Positions 13,201 through 21,344 of a stretch of DNA of 64,000 nucleotides are shown in pieces. How positions within the stretch are numbered: the stretch's first letter is position 1; each line of letters opens with the position of its first letter. The stretch is from contig NZ_AUKG01000001.1 in the NCBI RefSeq assembly GCF_000424625.1, positions 124,001 through 188,000 of the forward strand, in the 5' to 3' direction. Below the pieces are notes generated by a model. That model saw nothing but the letters and a program-made list of their open reading frames with translations. It was not told where the DNA came from and searched no databases. The stretch is from Conexibacter woesei Iso977N. GTDB taxonomy: Bacteria; Actinomycetota; Thermoleophilia; Solirubrobacterales; Solirubrobacteraceae. The position numbers and the translations under genes were made by a program.

Positions 13201-13237
13201 CGGCCGCGCCGGCCGGAACGACCCCGGAGGCGAGCAA
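10223..13237 (-). CDS. Secreted ELWxxDGT-repeat protein
   Basis: About 1000 residues built of some sixteen repeats of the ELWxxDGTxxGT type (ELWRSDGTTGGT, QLWSTDGTAAGT, ELWASDGTAAGT), each followed by a beta-rich linker such as VKDINPG and YFSADDG. The pattern implies a large beta-propeller-like surface. The C-terminus has a Thr/Pro-rich linker and a basic beta domain ending RYSRTR. The listed end uses TTG 13237, but a clear signal peptide (VRLSRRGALLAAALASTLLA) is encoded in frame just upstream to about 13294 without an ATG, GTG or TTG, so the real start is probably a rare codon there. Role unknown, extracellular or cell-surface. Confidence 0.85.
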   Translation of the reverse strand: MLASGVVPAGAAAPAVTRLAAISPMNDTSSPSTAVAVGSGYFFVANDGARGAELYHGDGSGTSTLVKDINPGMADANPANLTAVGGTLYFTADDGTHGPQLWSSDGTAAGTTMVRDLGTDASPAGLVASGGKLYFVLGADLYVSDGTSSGTRPLTSALGAVSNLAPFAGGVAFNGDGAPWVSDGTTGGTHVVTTGLDGAEGFTELDGRLYFAATGASGGHELYRSDGTVGGTVLLKNVASGDDSGNPTNLTVVGHALFFAADASGSGQDVELWRSDGTTGGTAEVKDINTTGSSGPTWLTALGGTLYFSADDGNGTALWRSDGTSGGTAVVHDAGGHPVVAPQQLTASGSALFFGAREDADGYELWRTDGTAAGTALVKDIMPGAGDGFGDALAAVGGGRVVLTADDGVHGKEPWISDGTAAGTTLDDVRLQGLANPTPSVRLGDQQFFVALRPGGDLQLYVTDGTSGGTRAIPGALGPSGMTVFRRKVYFVAFDADLGGTQLWSTDGTAAGTHEVTSVPGLLVQGGVGSVVAAGRYVYFVGDAGATTGAELWKTDGTAAGTAIVKDINPGRTASSPGSLAALGSKVVFSATDGRHGQELWASDGTAAGTAMVQDSVAGTGGVSPAGMYAFGGKVYYSADAVGRQYDQELWASDGTDVGTGLVKDIRTDGGASMPGGFTAAGGRLYFSAAATDDGPTVWTTDGTAAGTREVDGTIHYPGTLTAAGTHLLFAAGTTLYGYDTAAGGVPVALSSTVPFAPPTGAPIAVDGDVAYFAAADAEHGMELWSTDGIAAGTALAEDLTDGPVSSFPVPLGVGSNAPVLTMDTPADGTVVVRLGDTRASPPDGDDGDDPPTDTTPTTTTTITTTTTTTTTQTSPPPAPGQTTPPPVHATAPPTDRRAKPRSLSVKVTRKSTTRLTITGTLKLAPGTSKRACTGTITLTLRQSTRTLGHTTAHLTRTCTFKATITTKKPKASPTPKLTAHFTGNPTLQPANSVTTSVRYSRTR

Positions 13238-13342
13238 AGTCGACGCGAGCGCGGCGGCGAGCAGCGCGCCGCGCCGTGAGAGACGAACGGAGATGACCAG
13301 AACCCTTCGTAGTCGAAAGCGGTGGAAGATCTAACCACTTCC

Positions 13343-13356
13343 GACACGCGCGTGTC
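13343..13356. promoter_or_regulatory. Perfect palindrome between ELWxxDGT gene and TetR gene
   Basis: GACACGCGCGTGTC is a 14-bp perfect palindrome centred between the divergently transcribed secreted-protein gene and the tetR-type gene at 13399. A TACAGT hexamer at 13357-13362 abuts it. It is a candidate regulator-binding site, but it differs in sequence from the twin operators at 13962-14034, so its protein partner is uncertain. Confidence 0.4.
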
Positions 13357-13398
13357 TACAGTTCGTTCGTAGGGGGCGCGTTATCGTGCGGCTCGCCC

Positions 13399-13959
13399 AT
13401 GCCTGCCGCTCGGACGCCCAAGGGACGTGCACCGCACCGCCGCAACGAGGAGGCGCGGCTGGCGGTCCTGCATGCCGCCGACGACCTGCTCGTCGAGCGT
13501 GGGTTCGGCGGCGTCTCGGTCGAGGGGATCGCCGCGCGGGCGGGCGTCGCGAAGCAGACGATCTACCGCTGGTGGCCGTCGAAGGTCGACATCCTGCTCG
13601 ACACGCTGATCCAGGACGCCGACCGCAAGCTCGTCGTGCCGGACACCGGGACGAGCGTCGAGCGCGTGACGAGGTACCTGCGCGACCTCGTGAAGTTCCT
13701 GACCAGGGACGACGCCGGCAAGGTGCTGCTCGCGCTGATCGGCGAGGCCCAGCACGACGCCGAGACCGCGAAGGTCTTCCACGAGCGCTACCTGACCCCG
13801 CGGCGCAGGCAGGAGCGCACGATGCTCGCGGGCCACGCGAAGACCGACGCCGACGCTGCGCTCGACGCGCTGGTCGGCCCGGTCGTCTACCGCGCGCTGA
13901 CCGGCGCGCCGATCCCGCCGAAGTTCGTCGCCGGCCTCGTCGCCGCGACGCTCGGCTAG
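13399..13959 (+). CDS. TetR/AcrR-family transcriptional regulator
   Basis: 186-residue repressor with an N-terminal helix-turn-helix (GVSVEGIAARAGVAKQTIYRWW) and a ligand-binding C-terminal domain of the TetR_C type. It is followed after about 100 bases by an MFS exporter on the same strand, and the gap holds two copies of a long inverted repeat. Control of the exporter, and possibly of itself, is likely. Induction by an exported compound is the usual logic but remains inference. Confidence 0.88.
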   Translation: MPAARTPKGRAPHRRNEEARLAVLHAADDLLVERGFGGVSVEGIAARAGVAKQTIYRWWPSKVDILLDTLIQDADRKLVVPDTGTSVERVTRYLRDLVKFLTRDDAGKVLLALIGEAQHDAETAKVFHERYLTPRRRQERTMLAGHAKTDADAALDALVGPVVYRALTGAPIPPKFVAGLVAATLG

Positions 13960-13961
13960 GC

Positions 13962-14034
13962 GAGACGCACCGTTGCGCCTGGGCGGCGCGGCGTGCTACC
14001 GTCGCTCGCAACACGAGACGCACCGTTGCGTCTC
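13962..14034 (+). promoter_or_regulatory. Twin TetR-type operators flanking the MFS promoter
   Basis: Copy 2 at 14015-14034 is a perfect palindrome, GAGACGCACCGTTGCGTCTC (8-bp arms, 4-bp spacer). Copy 1 at 13962-13981 matches it except for TGCGCCTG in the right arm. The centres are 53 bp apart, close to five helical turns, so both face the same side of the DNA. A possible promoter lies between them (TTGCGC at 13973, TACCGT at 13997-14002). The layout suits cooperative repression by the TetR protein encoded upstream. Confidence 0.65.
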
Positions 14035-14062
14035 ACCACACGACGAAGGAACCGCCTTCCCC

Positions 14063-15331
14063 ATGGCAACACCCACACCCCTCTCCTCCTCCCCCTCCGC
14101 CCGCCGTGCCGTCCGCGGTCTCGTCGCCGCCTTCGGCGTCAGCAGCGTCGGCTTCGGCGCGATGGCGCCGTTCCTGGTCCTCTGGGGCCACGACCGCGCG
14201 GGCCTCGCCGGCTCCGCCGCCGGCCTGCTGTTCGTCGCCCAGGCCGCCGGTGAGATCACCGGCGGCCTCAGCGGCGGCGTGCTCGCCGACCGCCTCGGCG
14301 GCCGCCAGGTGCTGCTCGTCTCGACGCTCGGGATGACGCTCGGCTACGGCTCGCTCGCGCTCGTCCACAGCGCGGTCCTGGCGATCGCCATCATCTTCGC
14401 CGCCGGCCTGTTCGAGGCCGCCTTCCACCCGACCGCGCTCGCGCTCGTCGGCGACCTCACGCCCTCCGGCGACCGCACGCACACCTACGGGATCATGCGC
14501 GCCGCCTCGAACCTCGGGACGATCCTCGGCCCGCTGGCGGGCGCGCTGGTCGTCGCGCACGCCTCGACGTCCGATGTCTTCCTCGTCACCGCCGCGCTGC
14601 TCGCCGCCGCCGGCGTCGTGATCGTCGCCACGCTGCCGCGCCGCTCCGCGCAGGTCGACCTCCACGAGGAGGCCGAAGAGCTCCAGGCCGCCGTGCCCGG
14701 CCTGAAGGCGATCGCCCACGACCGCCGCCTCGGCCTGCTCGTCGCCGGCGGCGGCCTGCTGGCGATCACGCTCGGCTGGTGGGAGGCCGACGGCCTCGCG
14801 ATCCTGCGCGACCAGCGCGCGTTCAGCACCACCGACTTCTCGGTGATGCTCGCTATCTCCGCGGCGATCACCGTGGTCTTCCAGATCCCCGTGACCAGGT
14901 ACACCAAGAACCGCCCGGTCGGGACGCTGCTGGCGATCGGCGCGACGCTCCAGGCGCTCGGGCTCGCGCTGCTGGCGACCGCCGCGTCCGGCCTCGCGTT
15001 CGTCGGCGTCGCGGTCGTCCTGGTCGCCTTCGGCCAGATGCTCTACGGGCCGAACCTCAACGCGCTGGTCAGCGAGATCGCGCCGCGCGGCCGGGGCGCG
15101 ACCTACCAGGCCGCGATCTCCACGACCGCCGACATCGGGATGGCCGGCGGCCCCGCGTCCGGGCTCGCGCTCAGCGCCGGGATCGGCGCGCGCGCCATGT
15201 GGCTGCTGGCGTTGCCGCTCGGGCTCGTCGCCGCCGCGGCGGCCAACCGCGCGGCATACTCAGCACATGAGCGAGGAGGCCGCCAAGAGAATCGACGAGC
15301 GCATCGCGGAGCTGGGCGACTGGCGGGGTGA
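14063..15331 (+). CDS. MFS transporter (drug-exporter type)
   Basis: 422-residue major facilitator with twelve predicted spans. The loop after TM2 reads GVLADRLGGRQVL, a variant of the MFS GxxxDRxGRR motif, and TM5 has ILGPLAGALV in the antiporter-type position. I start at ATG 14063, preceded by AAGGA 12 bases upstream, not at the upstream GTG inside the operator. The C-terminus (RENRRAHRGAGRLAG-like tail) overlaps the DUF1801 gene by 65 bases in another frame. The upstream TetR and its paired operators indicate ligand-induced expression. Confidence 0.87.
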   Translation: MATPTPLSSSPSARRAVRGLVAAFGVSSVGFGAMAPFLVLWGHDRAGLAGSAAGLLFVAQAAGEITGGLSGGVLADRLGGRQVLLVSTLGMTLGYGSLALVHSAVLAIAIIFAAGLFEAAFHPTALALVGDLTPSGDRTHTYGIMRAASNLGTILGPLAGALVVAHASTSDVFLVTAALLAAAGVVIVATLPRRSAQVDLHEEAEELQAAVPGLKAIAHDRRLGLLVAGGGLLAITLGWWEADGLAILRDQRAFSTTDFSVMLAISAAITVVFQIPVTRYTKNRPVGTLLAIGATLQALGLALLATAASGLAFVGVAVVLVAFGQMLYGPNLNALVSEIAPRGRGATYQAAISTTADIGMAGGPASGLALSAGIGARAMWLLALPLGLVAAAAANRAAYSAHERGGRQENRRAHRGAGRLAG

Positions 15332-15632
15332 CCTGCTGGCCCGGATCCGGGGGCTCGTGAAGGACGCCGACCCGGAGGTCGAGGAGGAGTGGAAGTGGCG
15401 CGGGGTGCCGACCTGGTACCACGACGGCATGCTCTGCACCGGCGAGACCTACAAGAAGGTCGTCAAGGTCACGTTCGCCAAGGGCGCGAGCCTGGACGAC
15501 CCGACCAACATGTTCAACTCGAGCCTCGACGGCAACGTGCGCCGTGCGATCGACTGGAGCGAGGGCGACGCGCTCGACGAGGACGCCTTCAAGGACCTGG
15601 TCCGCGCGGCGATCGCGCTGAACCAGCAGTAG
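15267..15632 (+). CDS. DUF1801-family protein
   Basis: 121-residue small soluble protein of the DUF1801 (YdhG-like) family. The recognisable core is EEEWKWRGVPTWYHDGMLC and the following strand pair KKVVKVTFAKGASL. Such proteins share a fold with frataxin-like YdhG/YyaP proteins; the biochemical role is unknown. Its start lies inside the end of the MFS gene (65-base overlap), so it is probably translated from the same message. No Shine-Dalgarno is clear. Confidence 0.75.
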   Translation: MSEEAAKRIDERIAELGDWRGDLLARIRGLVKDADPEVEEEWKWRGVPTWYHDGMLCTGETYKKVVKVTFAKGASLDDPTNMFNSSLDGNVRRAIDWSEGDALDEDAFKDLVRAAIALNQQ

Positions 15633-15754
15633 GAGCGGCGCTCGCGCCGGCAACGCGTACGTGTTGCTCGGCGGACCGGGTCCCGCGATCGGGGGAGATC
15701 AGACGCTGACACCGCGGCTCAGCCGATCGGCGGGGCCGCCGACCCCAGGGCTCC

Positions 15755-17590
15755 ATGCCCTCTCGCCTCCTCCCCACCAAGCTGCCGCTGCGCGTCAAGC
15801 TGCTCGCGGCGTTCGGCGTCATCGTGGTCCTGTCGCTGGCCTCCGGCCTCGTGGCGATCAACCGGATGTCGCACATCCAGAGCAACGTCAAGGCCATCAA
15901 CGGCAAGGTCGTCAAGTCGGTGTCGACGATCGGCGACGTCTCGCGCCAGATCGAGATGTTCCGCAAGAACCAGCTGGCGCGCACGTTCGCGCCGCACCGT
16001 TCCGACCGCCTGTTCCTCGACGGCCAGCTCACGACGCTGCGCAAGAGCATCGACACGAAGCTCGCCTACTACAAGGCGAACCTCGCGACGAACCCGCGCG
16101 ACGCCAGGGACGTCAACACCATCATCAAGGCGTGGGACGCCTATGAGCAGACGACGGCGCCGCTGATCGTCAAGGGCGAGCCGATCACGGCCAGGGAGGC
16201 CGCCGCGATCAACGCCGCGTACCCGTACTTCGACACGATCGAGAGCGCAACGACCGACTGGGTCGCCGTCAACACCAGGATCGGCGACGCGCAGTACGCC
16301 TCCGCGGTGTCGGCCTACCACTCGGCGCGCACGATCGCGATCGTCGCGCTGATCCTCACGGTCCTGGCCGCGGGCATCATGGCGTTCGTGATCTCCGGCG
16401 CGATCCAGCGCTCGGTCCGCGCGGTCCTGGACCGCCTGTCGCGCGTCCGCGACGAGTCGGTCGGCGGCCTGCGCACCGGCATCGCCGCGCTGGCCGAGGG
16501 CGACCTGACCGTCGTCGTCCGCGCCGACGTCGAGCCGATCGAGAAGATCTCGCGCGACGAGGTCGGCGAGATCGCCGTCGCCGTCAACGACATCACCGCC
16601 GCCAGCGCCGCGATGATCGACGCCTACAACACGACGCGCGCCTCGCTCGCCGAGCTGATCGGCGACGTCGCGGCCGGCGCGGGCGACGTCTCCCGCGCCT
16701 CGCAGCAGATGTCCGCCGTGACGCAGGAGACGGGCCGCGCGGTCGAGGAGATCGCCAACGCGGTCACCGAGGTCGCCAACGGCGCCGAGCGCCAGGTCCG
16801 CGCGATCGGCGACGCCCGCCGCCGCACCGACGACATGAGCGCGGCCTCCCGCGACGGCGCCGACCGCGCCGCCGCGACCGCCGACGCCGCCGAGCGCGCG
16901 CTGACGCTGGCCGCGCAGGGCGGCTCAGCAGTCGACGAGGCCACGGCCGCGATGCGCGGGATGCGCGCGTCGAGCGACCGCGTCAGCGAGACGATCCAGC
17001 ACCTCGGCGCGAAGTCCGAGCAGATCGGCGGGATCGTCGACGCGATCACCACGATCAGCGAGCAGACCAACCTGTTGGCCTTGAACGCCGCCATCGAGGC
17101 CGCGCGCGCCGGCGACCAGGGCCGCGGGTTCGCGGTCGTCGCCGACGAGGTCCGCAAGCTCGCCGAGGAGTCCCAGCAGGCCGCCGCGTCGATCTCGTCG
17201 CTGATCGGCGAGATCCAGGACGAGACGGGCCGCGCGGTCGAGGCCGTCGAGCTCGGGTCGCGCCAGGCCGGCGAGTCGACCGTCGTCGTCGAGCGCGCCC
17301 GCGAGGCGTTCGCCGAGATCGGCGACGCGGTCCGCGAGATGGCCGATCGCGTCGGCGAGATCCGCGACATGGTCGGCGGCTTCGCCACGACCGCGCAGGA
17401 CGTCGAGGTGACGATGTCGGAGATCGCGTCGGTCGCCGAGTCGTCCTCGGCCGGGGCCGAGCAGGTCAGCGCGTCGACCGAGGAGACCTCGGCGTCGGCG
17501 CAGGAGATCGGCGCCACCGCCGAGGGCTTGGCGCAGACCGCGGGCCGCCTGGAGCAGCTGATCGCGCGCTTCGAGCTGGAGAGGCGCTAG
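15755..17590 (+). CDS. Methyl-accepting chemotaxis protein
   Basis: 611-residue transmembrane chemoreceptor. TM1 is about residues 14-36, followed by a helical periplasmic sensor of the four-helix-bundle type, TM2 near 190-215 ([20 protein letters not shown]), a HAMP segment, and a long coiled-coil signalling domain. The conserved hairpin tip [19 protein letters not shown] that contacts CheA and CheW is intact. No che or flagellar genes lie in the window, so it must act with components elsewhere, or feed a non-flagellar Che pathway. Ligand unknown. Confidence 0.93.
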   Translation: MPSRLLPTKLPLRVKLLAAFGVIVVLSLASGLVAINRMSHIQSNVKAINGKVVKSVSTIGDVSRQIEMFRKNQLARTFAPHRSDRLFLDGQLTTLRKSIDTKLAYYKANLATNPRDARDVNTIIKAWDAYEQTTAPLIVKGEPITAREAAAINAAYPYFDTIESATTDWVAVNTRIGDAQYASAVSAYHSARTIAIVALILTVLAAGIMAFVISGAIQRSVRAVLDRLSRVRDESVGGLRTGIAALAEGDLTVVVRADVEPIEKISRDEVGEIAVAVNDITAASAAMIDAYNTTRASLAELIGDVAAGAGDVSRASQQMSAVTQETGRAVEEIANAVTEVANGAERQVRAIGDARRRTDDMSAASRDGADRAAATADAAERALTLAAQGGSAVDEATAAMRGMRASSDRVSETIQHLGAKSEQIGGIVDAITTISEQTNLLALNAAIEAARAGDQGRGFAVVADEVRKLAEESQQAAASISSLIGEIQDETGRAVEAVELGSRQAGESTVVVERAREAFAEIGDAVREMADRVGEIRDMVGGFATTAQDVEVTMSEIASVAESSSAGAEQVSASTEETSASAQEIGATAEGLAQTAGRLEQLIARFELERR

Positions 17591-17638
17591 GCGCGCACAG
17601 GCGCGAGCGCGGGTCCCCGTGCGCCGTAGGATCGGCGC

Positions 17639-18073
17639 ATGGGGATCCAACGCATGGACCACGCCGGGCTGACGGTCACCGACATGGACGCCGCGGTGGC
17701 GTTCTTCACCGCGCTCGGCATGGAGAACGCGGGCGGGACGTCGGTCGCGGGCGAGGACGTCGACCGGATCGTCGGGCTCGACGGCGTCCGCAGCGACGTC
17801 GTGATGCTGCAGACGCCCGACGGGCACAACCGGATCGAGTTGTCGTCCTTCAGCGCGCCGCCCGCCGAGCCGGGCCCGGGGCGCGCGCTGATCAACGTGG
17901 TGGGGTTGCGCCACGTCTGCTTCCAGGTCGACGACATGGACGCGACGATCGCGATCGCGCGCGAGCACGGCGCCGAGCTGGTCCGGGAGGTCGTCACGTG
18001 GGGCAGCGCGTTCAAGCTCTGCTACCTCTGGGGTCCCGAGGGGATCATCGTCGAGCTGGCGGAGAAGCTGTGA
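17639..18073 (+). CDS. VOC-superfamily (glyoxalase-like) protein
   Basis: 144-residue vicinal oxygen chelate protein with two beta-alpha-beta modules. Metal-ligand-like positions are visible in MDHAGLTVTDMDAAVAFF, NRIELSSF, GLRHVCFQVDDMDATI and EGIIVELAEKL, matching the H-E-H-E pattern of glyoxalase, epimerase and dioxygenase members. The specific reaction cannot be assigned. Its TGA shares bases with the ATG of the next gene, so the two are coupled. Confidence 0.8.
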   Translation: MGIQRMDHAGLTVTDMDAAVAFFTALGMENAGGTSVAGEDVDRIVGLDGVRSDVVMLQTPDGHNRIELSSFSAPPAEPGPGRALINVVGLRHVCFQVDDMDATIAIAREHGAELVREVVTWGSAFKLCYLWGPEGIIVELAEKL

Positions 18074-18465
18074 TGCCCGCCGACGCCGAGCTCCGCGCCC
18101 GGATCCAGGAGCACTGGGACGCGTCCGAGCGCAACGACTTCGCGGCCGAGCACGCGATCTACGCCGACGCCGCGATCCTCGACTACCCGCAGTCCGGCGA
18201 GCGCTTCCGCGGCCGCGCCGCGATCCAGGGCCAGCGCGGCGGCCACGCGGCCGAGCGGCACTTCACGGTCCGGCGGATCAGCGGCGGCGGCGCGCTGTGG
18301 GTGAGCGAGTGCGTCATCACCTACGACGGCGCGCCGACGCACTCGGTCAGCATCATGGAGCTGGACCCCGACACAGGGGAAGTCGTACACGAGACCCAGT
18401 ACTTCGCAGATCCGTTCCCACCGGCGCCGGATCGCGCCGCGCTCGCGGAGGCGATCCCGGAGTAG
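18073..18465 (+). CDS. NTF2-like (SnoaL/DUF4440-type) protein
   Basis: 130-residue alpha+beta-barrel protein of the nuclear transport factor 2 superfamily. An N-terminal helix pair (RARIQEHWDASERNDF) precedes DAAILDYPQSGERFRGRAAI, a typical pocket-forming segment. It starts within the stop codon of the VOC gene (TGATG). The pair may act on the same small substrate, for instance as isomerase or hydrolase, but this is only suggested by their coupling. Confidence 0.75.
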   Translation: MPADAELRARIQEHWDASERNDFAAEHAIYADAAILDYPQSGERFRGRAAIQGQRGGHAAERHFTVRRISGGGALWVSECVITYDGAPTHSVSIMELDPDTGEVVHETQYFADPFPPAPDRAALAEAIPE

Positions 18466-18466
18466 C

Positions 18467-19042
18467 TCAGCCGCGGTGGTCGGGCGGCAGGTGCACGGTC
18501 ATCAGCAGCTCGCAGGGACCGCGGCCCGCGCCCTCGTAGGCGTGCTCGACGTCGGCGGCGAAGACGGCGGTCTCGCCGGTGCGCAGCGTGCGGGTGACGT
18601 CGCCGACGTCGAGCCGGAGCTGGCCGCGGGTGACCGTGATCGTCTCGGTGATCCCGGGGACGTGCGGCTGCTCGCCGTGGCGCTCGCCGGGATGCAGGAC
18701 CCAGCGCCAGACCTCGACCGGCGCCGGGCTGCGGTTGGTCAGCAGCAGCCGCGCGGTGCCGCCGTCCGGGCCGGTCCACAGCGGCGCGACGTCGGCCTGG
18801 TCGACGACGACCACCGGGTCGTCGGCCCGGCGGTCCTCGACCAGCGCGGACATCGAGAGGCCGAGCGCGTCGGCGAGCGCGACCAGCGTCGCGAGGTTCG
18901 GGTTCCCGCGCGCGGCCTCGACGGCGATCAGCGCGCCCTTGCTGACCTGCGCGCGGGCGGCGAGCGCGTCCAGCGACAACCCTGCCGCGGCGCGGGCGGC
19001 GCGGACGTTCGCGGCGATGACCTCTCGTGCGGCACCGTTCAT
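18467..19042 (-). CDS. XRE-family regulator with C-terminal cupin domain
   Basis: 191 residues. The N-terminal helix-turn-helix (GLSLDALAARAQVSKGALIAVE, then GNPNLATLVALADALG) is followed by a cupin barrel (HVPGITETITVTRGQLRLDVGD, HAYEGAGRGPCELL). This architecture is common in regulators that sense small ligands and control a neighbouring exporter or catabolic gene. It is divergent from the EamA transporter, with an inverted repeat between the two start codons. Convergent with the NTF2-like gene, one base apart. Confidence 0.87.
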   Translation of the reverse strand: MNGAAREVIAANVRAARAAAGLSLDALAARAQVSKGALIAVEAARGNPNLATLVALADALGLSMSALVEDRRADDPVVVVDQADVAPLWTGPDGGTARLLLTNRSPAPVEVWRWVLHPGERHGEQPHVPGITETITVTRGQLRLDVGDVTRTLRTGETAVFAADVEHAYEGAGRGPCELLMTVHLPPDHRG

Positions 19043-19045
19043 CGT

Positions 19046-19070
19046 GGTGCAACCGATTGTACCCTACAGT
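19046..19070 (+). promoter_or_regulatory. Operator and -10 element for the EamA gene
   Basis: An imperfect inverted repeat GGTGCAA-CCGA-TTGTACC (19046-19063, one mismatch) sits between the divergent XRE-cupin and EamA genes, followed by TACAGT at 19065-19070. The distance from that hexamer to the ATG at 19079 is eight bases, implying a leaderless EamA transcript repressed by the neighbour. Confidence 0.45.
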
Positions 19071-19078
19071 CGATTCGA

Positions 19079-19915
19079 ATGACCGCCCTGCTGCTCGCCC
19101 TCGCCAGCTCGATCGCCTACGGCGCCGCCGACTTCCTCGGCGGCTTCGCGGCGCGCGGCGCGCACGTCCTGCGGGTGGTGATGGTCGCCGCGCCGGTGAG
19201 CCTCGCGGTCGAGCTGCTGCTGTGGCCGGTCATCGGCGCGTCGTTCGACGGCGGCGCGGTCGCCTGGGGCGCCGCGTCGGGCGTGGCCTCGGCCGCCGCG
19301 TTCGCGTTGTTGTACAAGACGCTGGCGATCGGGCCGATGAGCGTCCTGTCGCCGGTCACCGCGCTCGTGTCGGCGGCGCTGCCGGTCGCCGTGGGGTTGG
19401 CGAGTGGTGACAGCCTCAGCGCGCTCGCGGTCGCCGGGATCGTCCTGGCGCTGGTCGCCGTCGTGGTCGTCAGCGGCGGCGACGCCGGCGGCGTGCGCCC
19501 GAGCCGCGAGGCGCTCGTGCTCGCCTTCGGCGCGGGCGCGGCGATCGCGCTGCAGCTGATCTGCCTCGACCAGGCGCCGCACGGCTCCGGCGTCGCGCCG
19601 CTGATCGTCGGCCGCACGGTGTCGTCGCTGATCGTGCTGACCGCCGCCTTCGCGCTCGGCGCCGCGCGCCTCGGCGCAACCCGCCCGGACACCCGCACCG
19701 CCGCGGGCGCGGGCGCGCTGGACTCGCTGGCGAACTTCTCGTTCCTGATCGCCGCGCGCCACGGCGACCTCTCGATCGTCGCCGTGATCACCGCGCTCTA
19801 CCCGGCGGCCACCGTCCTGCTCGCGCGCGTCCTGCTCGGCGAGCGGATCGGCCGCGTCCAGCTCGCGGGCCTCGGCGTCGCCGCGGTCGCGGTCAGCCTG
19901 CTCGCGCTCGGCTGA
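19079..19915 (+). CDS. EamA/DMT-family transporter
   Basis: 278-residue drug/metabolite transporter with ten hydrophobic segments arranged as two five-helix EamA halves. The C-terminal half ends with the typical TALYPAATVLLARVLLGERIGRVQLAGLGV. I start at ATG 19079, the first hydrophobic residue block (MTALLLALASSIAYG); the longer open frame upstream is antisense to the XRE-cupin gene. There is no Shine-Dalgarno, consistent with a leaderless message. The substrate is probably a metabolite exported when the cupin regulator is derepressed. Confidence 0.87.
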   Translation: MTALLLALASSIAYGAADFLGGFAARGAHVLRVVMVAAPVSLAVELLLWPVIGASFDGGAVAWGAASGVASAAAFALLYKTLAIGPMSVLSPVTALVSAALPVAVGLASGDSLSALAVAGIVLALVAVVVVSGGDAGGVRPSREALVLAFGAGAAIALQLICLDQAPHGSGVAPLIVGRTVSSLIVLTAAFALGAARLGATRPDTRTAAGAGALDSLANFSFLIAARHGDLSIVAVITALYPAATVLLARVLLGERIGRVQLAGLGVAAVAVSLLALG

Positions 19916-19916
19916 G

Positions 19917-21334
19917 CTACAGGTCGTAGGAGAGCTGCGCGAGCCCCTTGGCGCGCGCCCGCGCCTGCAGCGCGGCGAGGTTCCTGCTCGCCGGCGCGAG
20001 CTGCTCGGCGACCTTCATCGCCGAGTACAGCGCGGTCTCCTGGAGGTCGGCGCCGGTCGTGTACGTGCCGCTGAACCAGAGCCCGCCGCGGCCCTGATGG
20101 GCGCGCAGGGCGCGCGCGGCGGCGATCATGCGGGGGTCGATCAGCGGGTGCTGAAAGCGCCGTTCCAAGATGATGTGCTTGGGGTCGGCACGGCGGCGCT
20201 GGGCCCAGGACTTGAAGAGGTCGATCGGCGCGCCGCCCGGCAGCGGGTCGTGGAGGGCGCCGATCCAGGCGCTGCCCTCGCACTCGCGCCCGTCGGCGCC
20301 GGCGTTGTAGGCGGTCCAGTCGGTCCGGTTCCTGTACATGTAGACCGGGTCGCCGTGGACCAGCAGGCGCGAGTCGAAGTACGTGTACCTGCCCAGCAGC
20401 GCGGTGACGGCCGCGAACGCGGGCAGCGGGCGCAGCAGCGTGCGGCCGATGCGCGGCGGCGCGTTCATGATGATGTGCTTGAACGGGCCGGAGCGGCCGG
20501 CGGGCGTCCGGACCATCCACCCCGCCTTGGTGCGCGTGAGCGCGCGGACCGGCGCGTTGCGGTGCACGCGCGCCGCGGGCACGCGGTCGAGCATGTGCTG
20601 GAGGTTGCCCTGGAGGCCGATCTTCGAGTTGTAGGTCTTGGCGCCGGCGGCGGGGTCGGCCGGGAACGCGAGCGCGAACGTCTGCAGGATCGAGCGTGCG
20701 GAGACGCGCTGCGCGTCGGCGTGCGAGCAGCCGATCGTCGCGGTGATCCACGGGGTCAGGATGTCGTCCTTGAACGCCTGGTCCAGCGCCAGCCCGGCGA
20801 TCCACTGCGCGACGGTCGTCTCCCACGCCAGCCCACCGGTGACGGCCTGGCGCGCGAGCTGCGTGAAGGTCGCGAACTGGAGCGCCGACGGCAGCGTGTC
20901 GAGCGGGTGGGTGGAGGTGAACCGCGGCGCGCCGCCGCCCGCGATCGGGAACACGCAGAGGCTGCCGGTCGCCGCGTGCGTCTGCCGGTCCAGCCCGAGC
21001 TGCTCGAGGAGCGTGACGTAGAGCGGGTGCGTGTCGGGGTGGAAGAACTGCGCGCCGAGGTCGACGGTGACGTCGTGGCCCTCGTAGGCGACCCGCCGCG
21101 AGTCGCAGTGCCCGCCGATCCGCGAGCGCACTCGAAGACCTCCACGTCGCAGCTCCCGGCGAGGAAGTACGCGGCGGCGATGCCCCCGGCGCCCGCGCCG
21201 ACGATCGCGACCCGCTCCCTGCGCCGCCCGGCGGCGGCCGCGGCCACGGCCGGCACGGCGCCGCCCACCACGCCGGCACCGACGGCGGCGACGCCGCCCT
21301 TCAGGACTTCCCGGCGCGTCGACCGCCTCGTCAC
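19917..21334 (-). pseudogene. Tat-exported FAD-dependent amine oxidase-like protein, frameshifted
   Basis: A twin-arginine signal (TRREVLKGGVAAVGAGVVGG) from GTG 21334 leads into the FAD dinucleotide-binding motif VAIVGAGAGGIAAAYFLAG and then VEVFE. Here the frame breaks near 21,131: the protein continues one frame away as RSRIGGHCDSRR, VDLGAQFFHPDTHPLY and on to the stop at 19917. Adding one G (GAGTG to GAGGTG) restores a continuous 472-residue flavoprotein reading VEVFEVRSRIGGH, exactly what the family needs. Everything else looks intact, so it is a recent mutation or a sequencing error. Family: flavin-containing amine oxidoreductase-like. It follows the upstream secreted-protein gene by 10 bases. 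Confidence 0.8.
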
Positions 21335-21344
21335 GGGGGCGAGC

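Noticed and set aside
10223-13237. Regular DNA periodicity resembling a CRISPR or minisatellite
   Set aside because: The period follows protein repeats (ELWxxDGT) and the spacers are coding and similar to one another, so it is a repeat protein, not an array.
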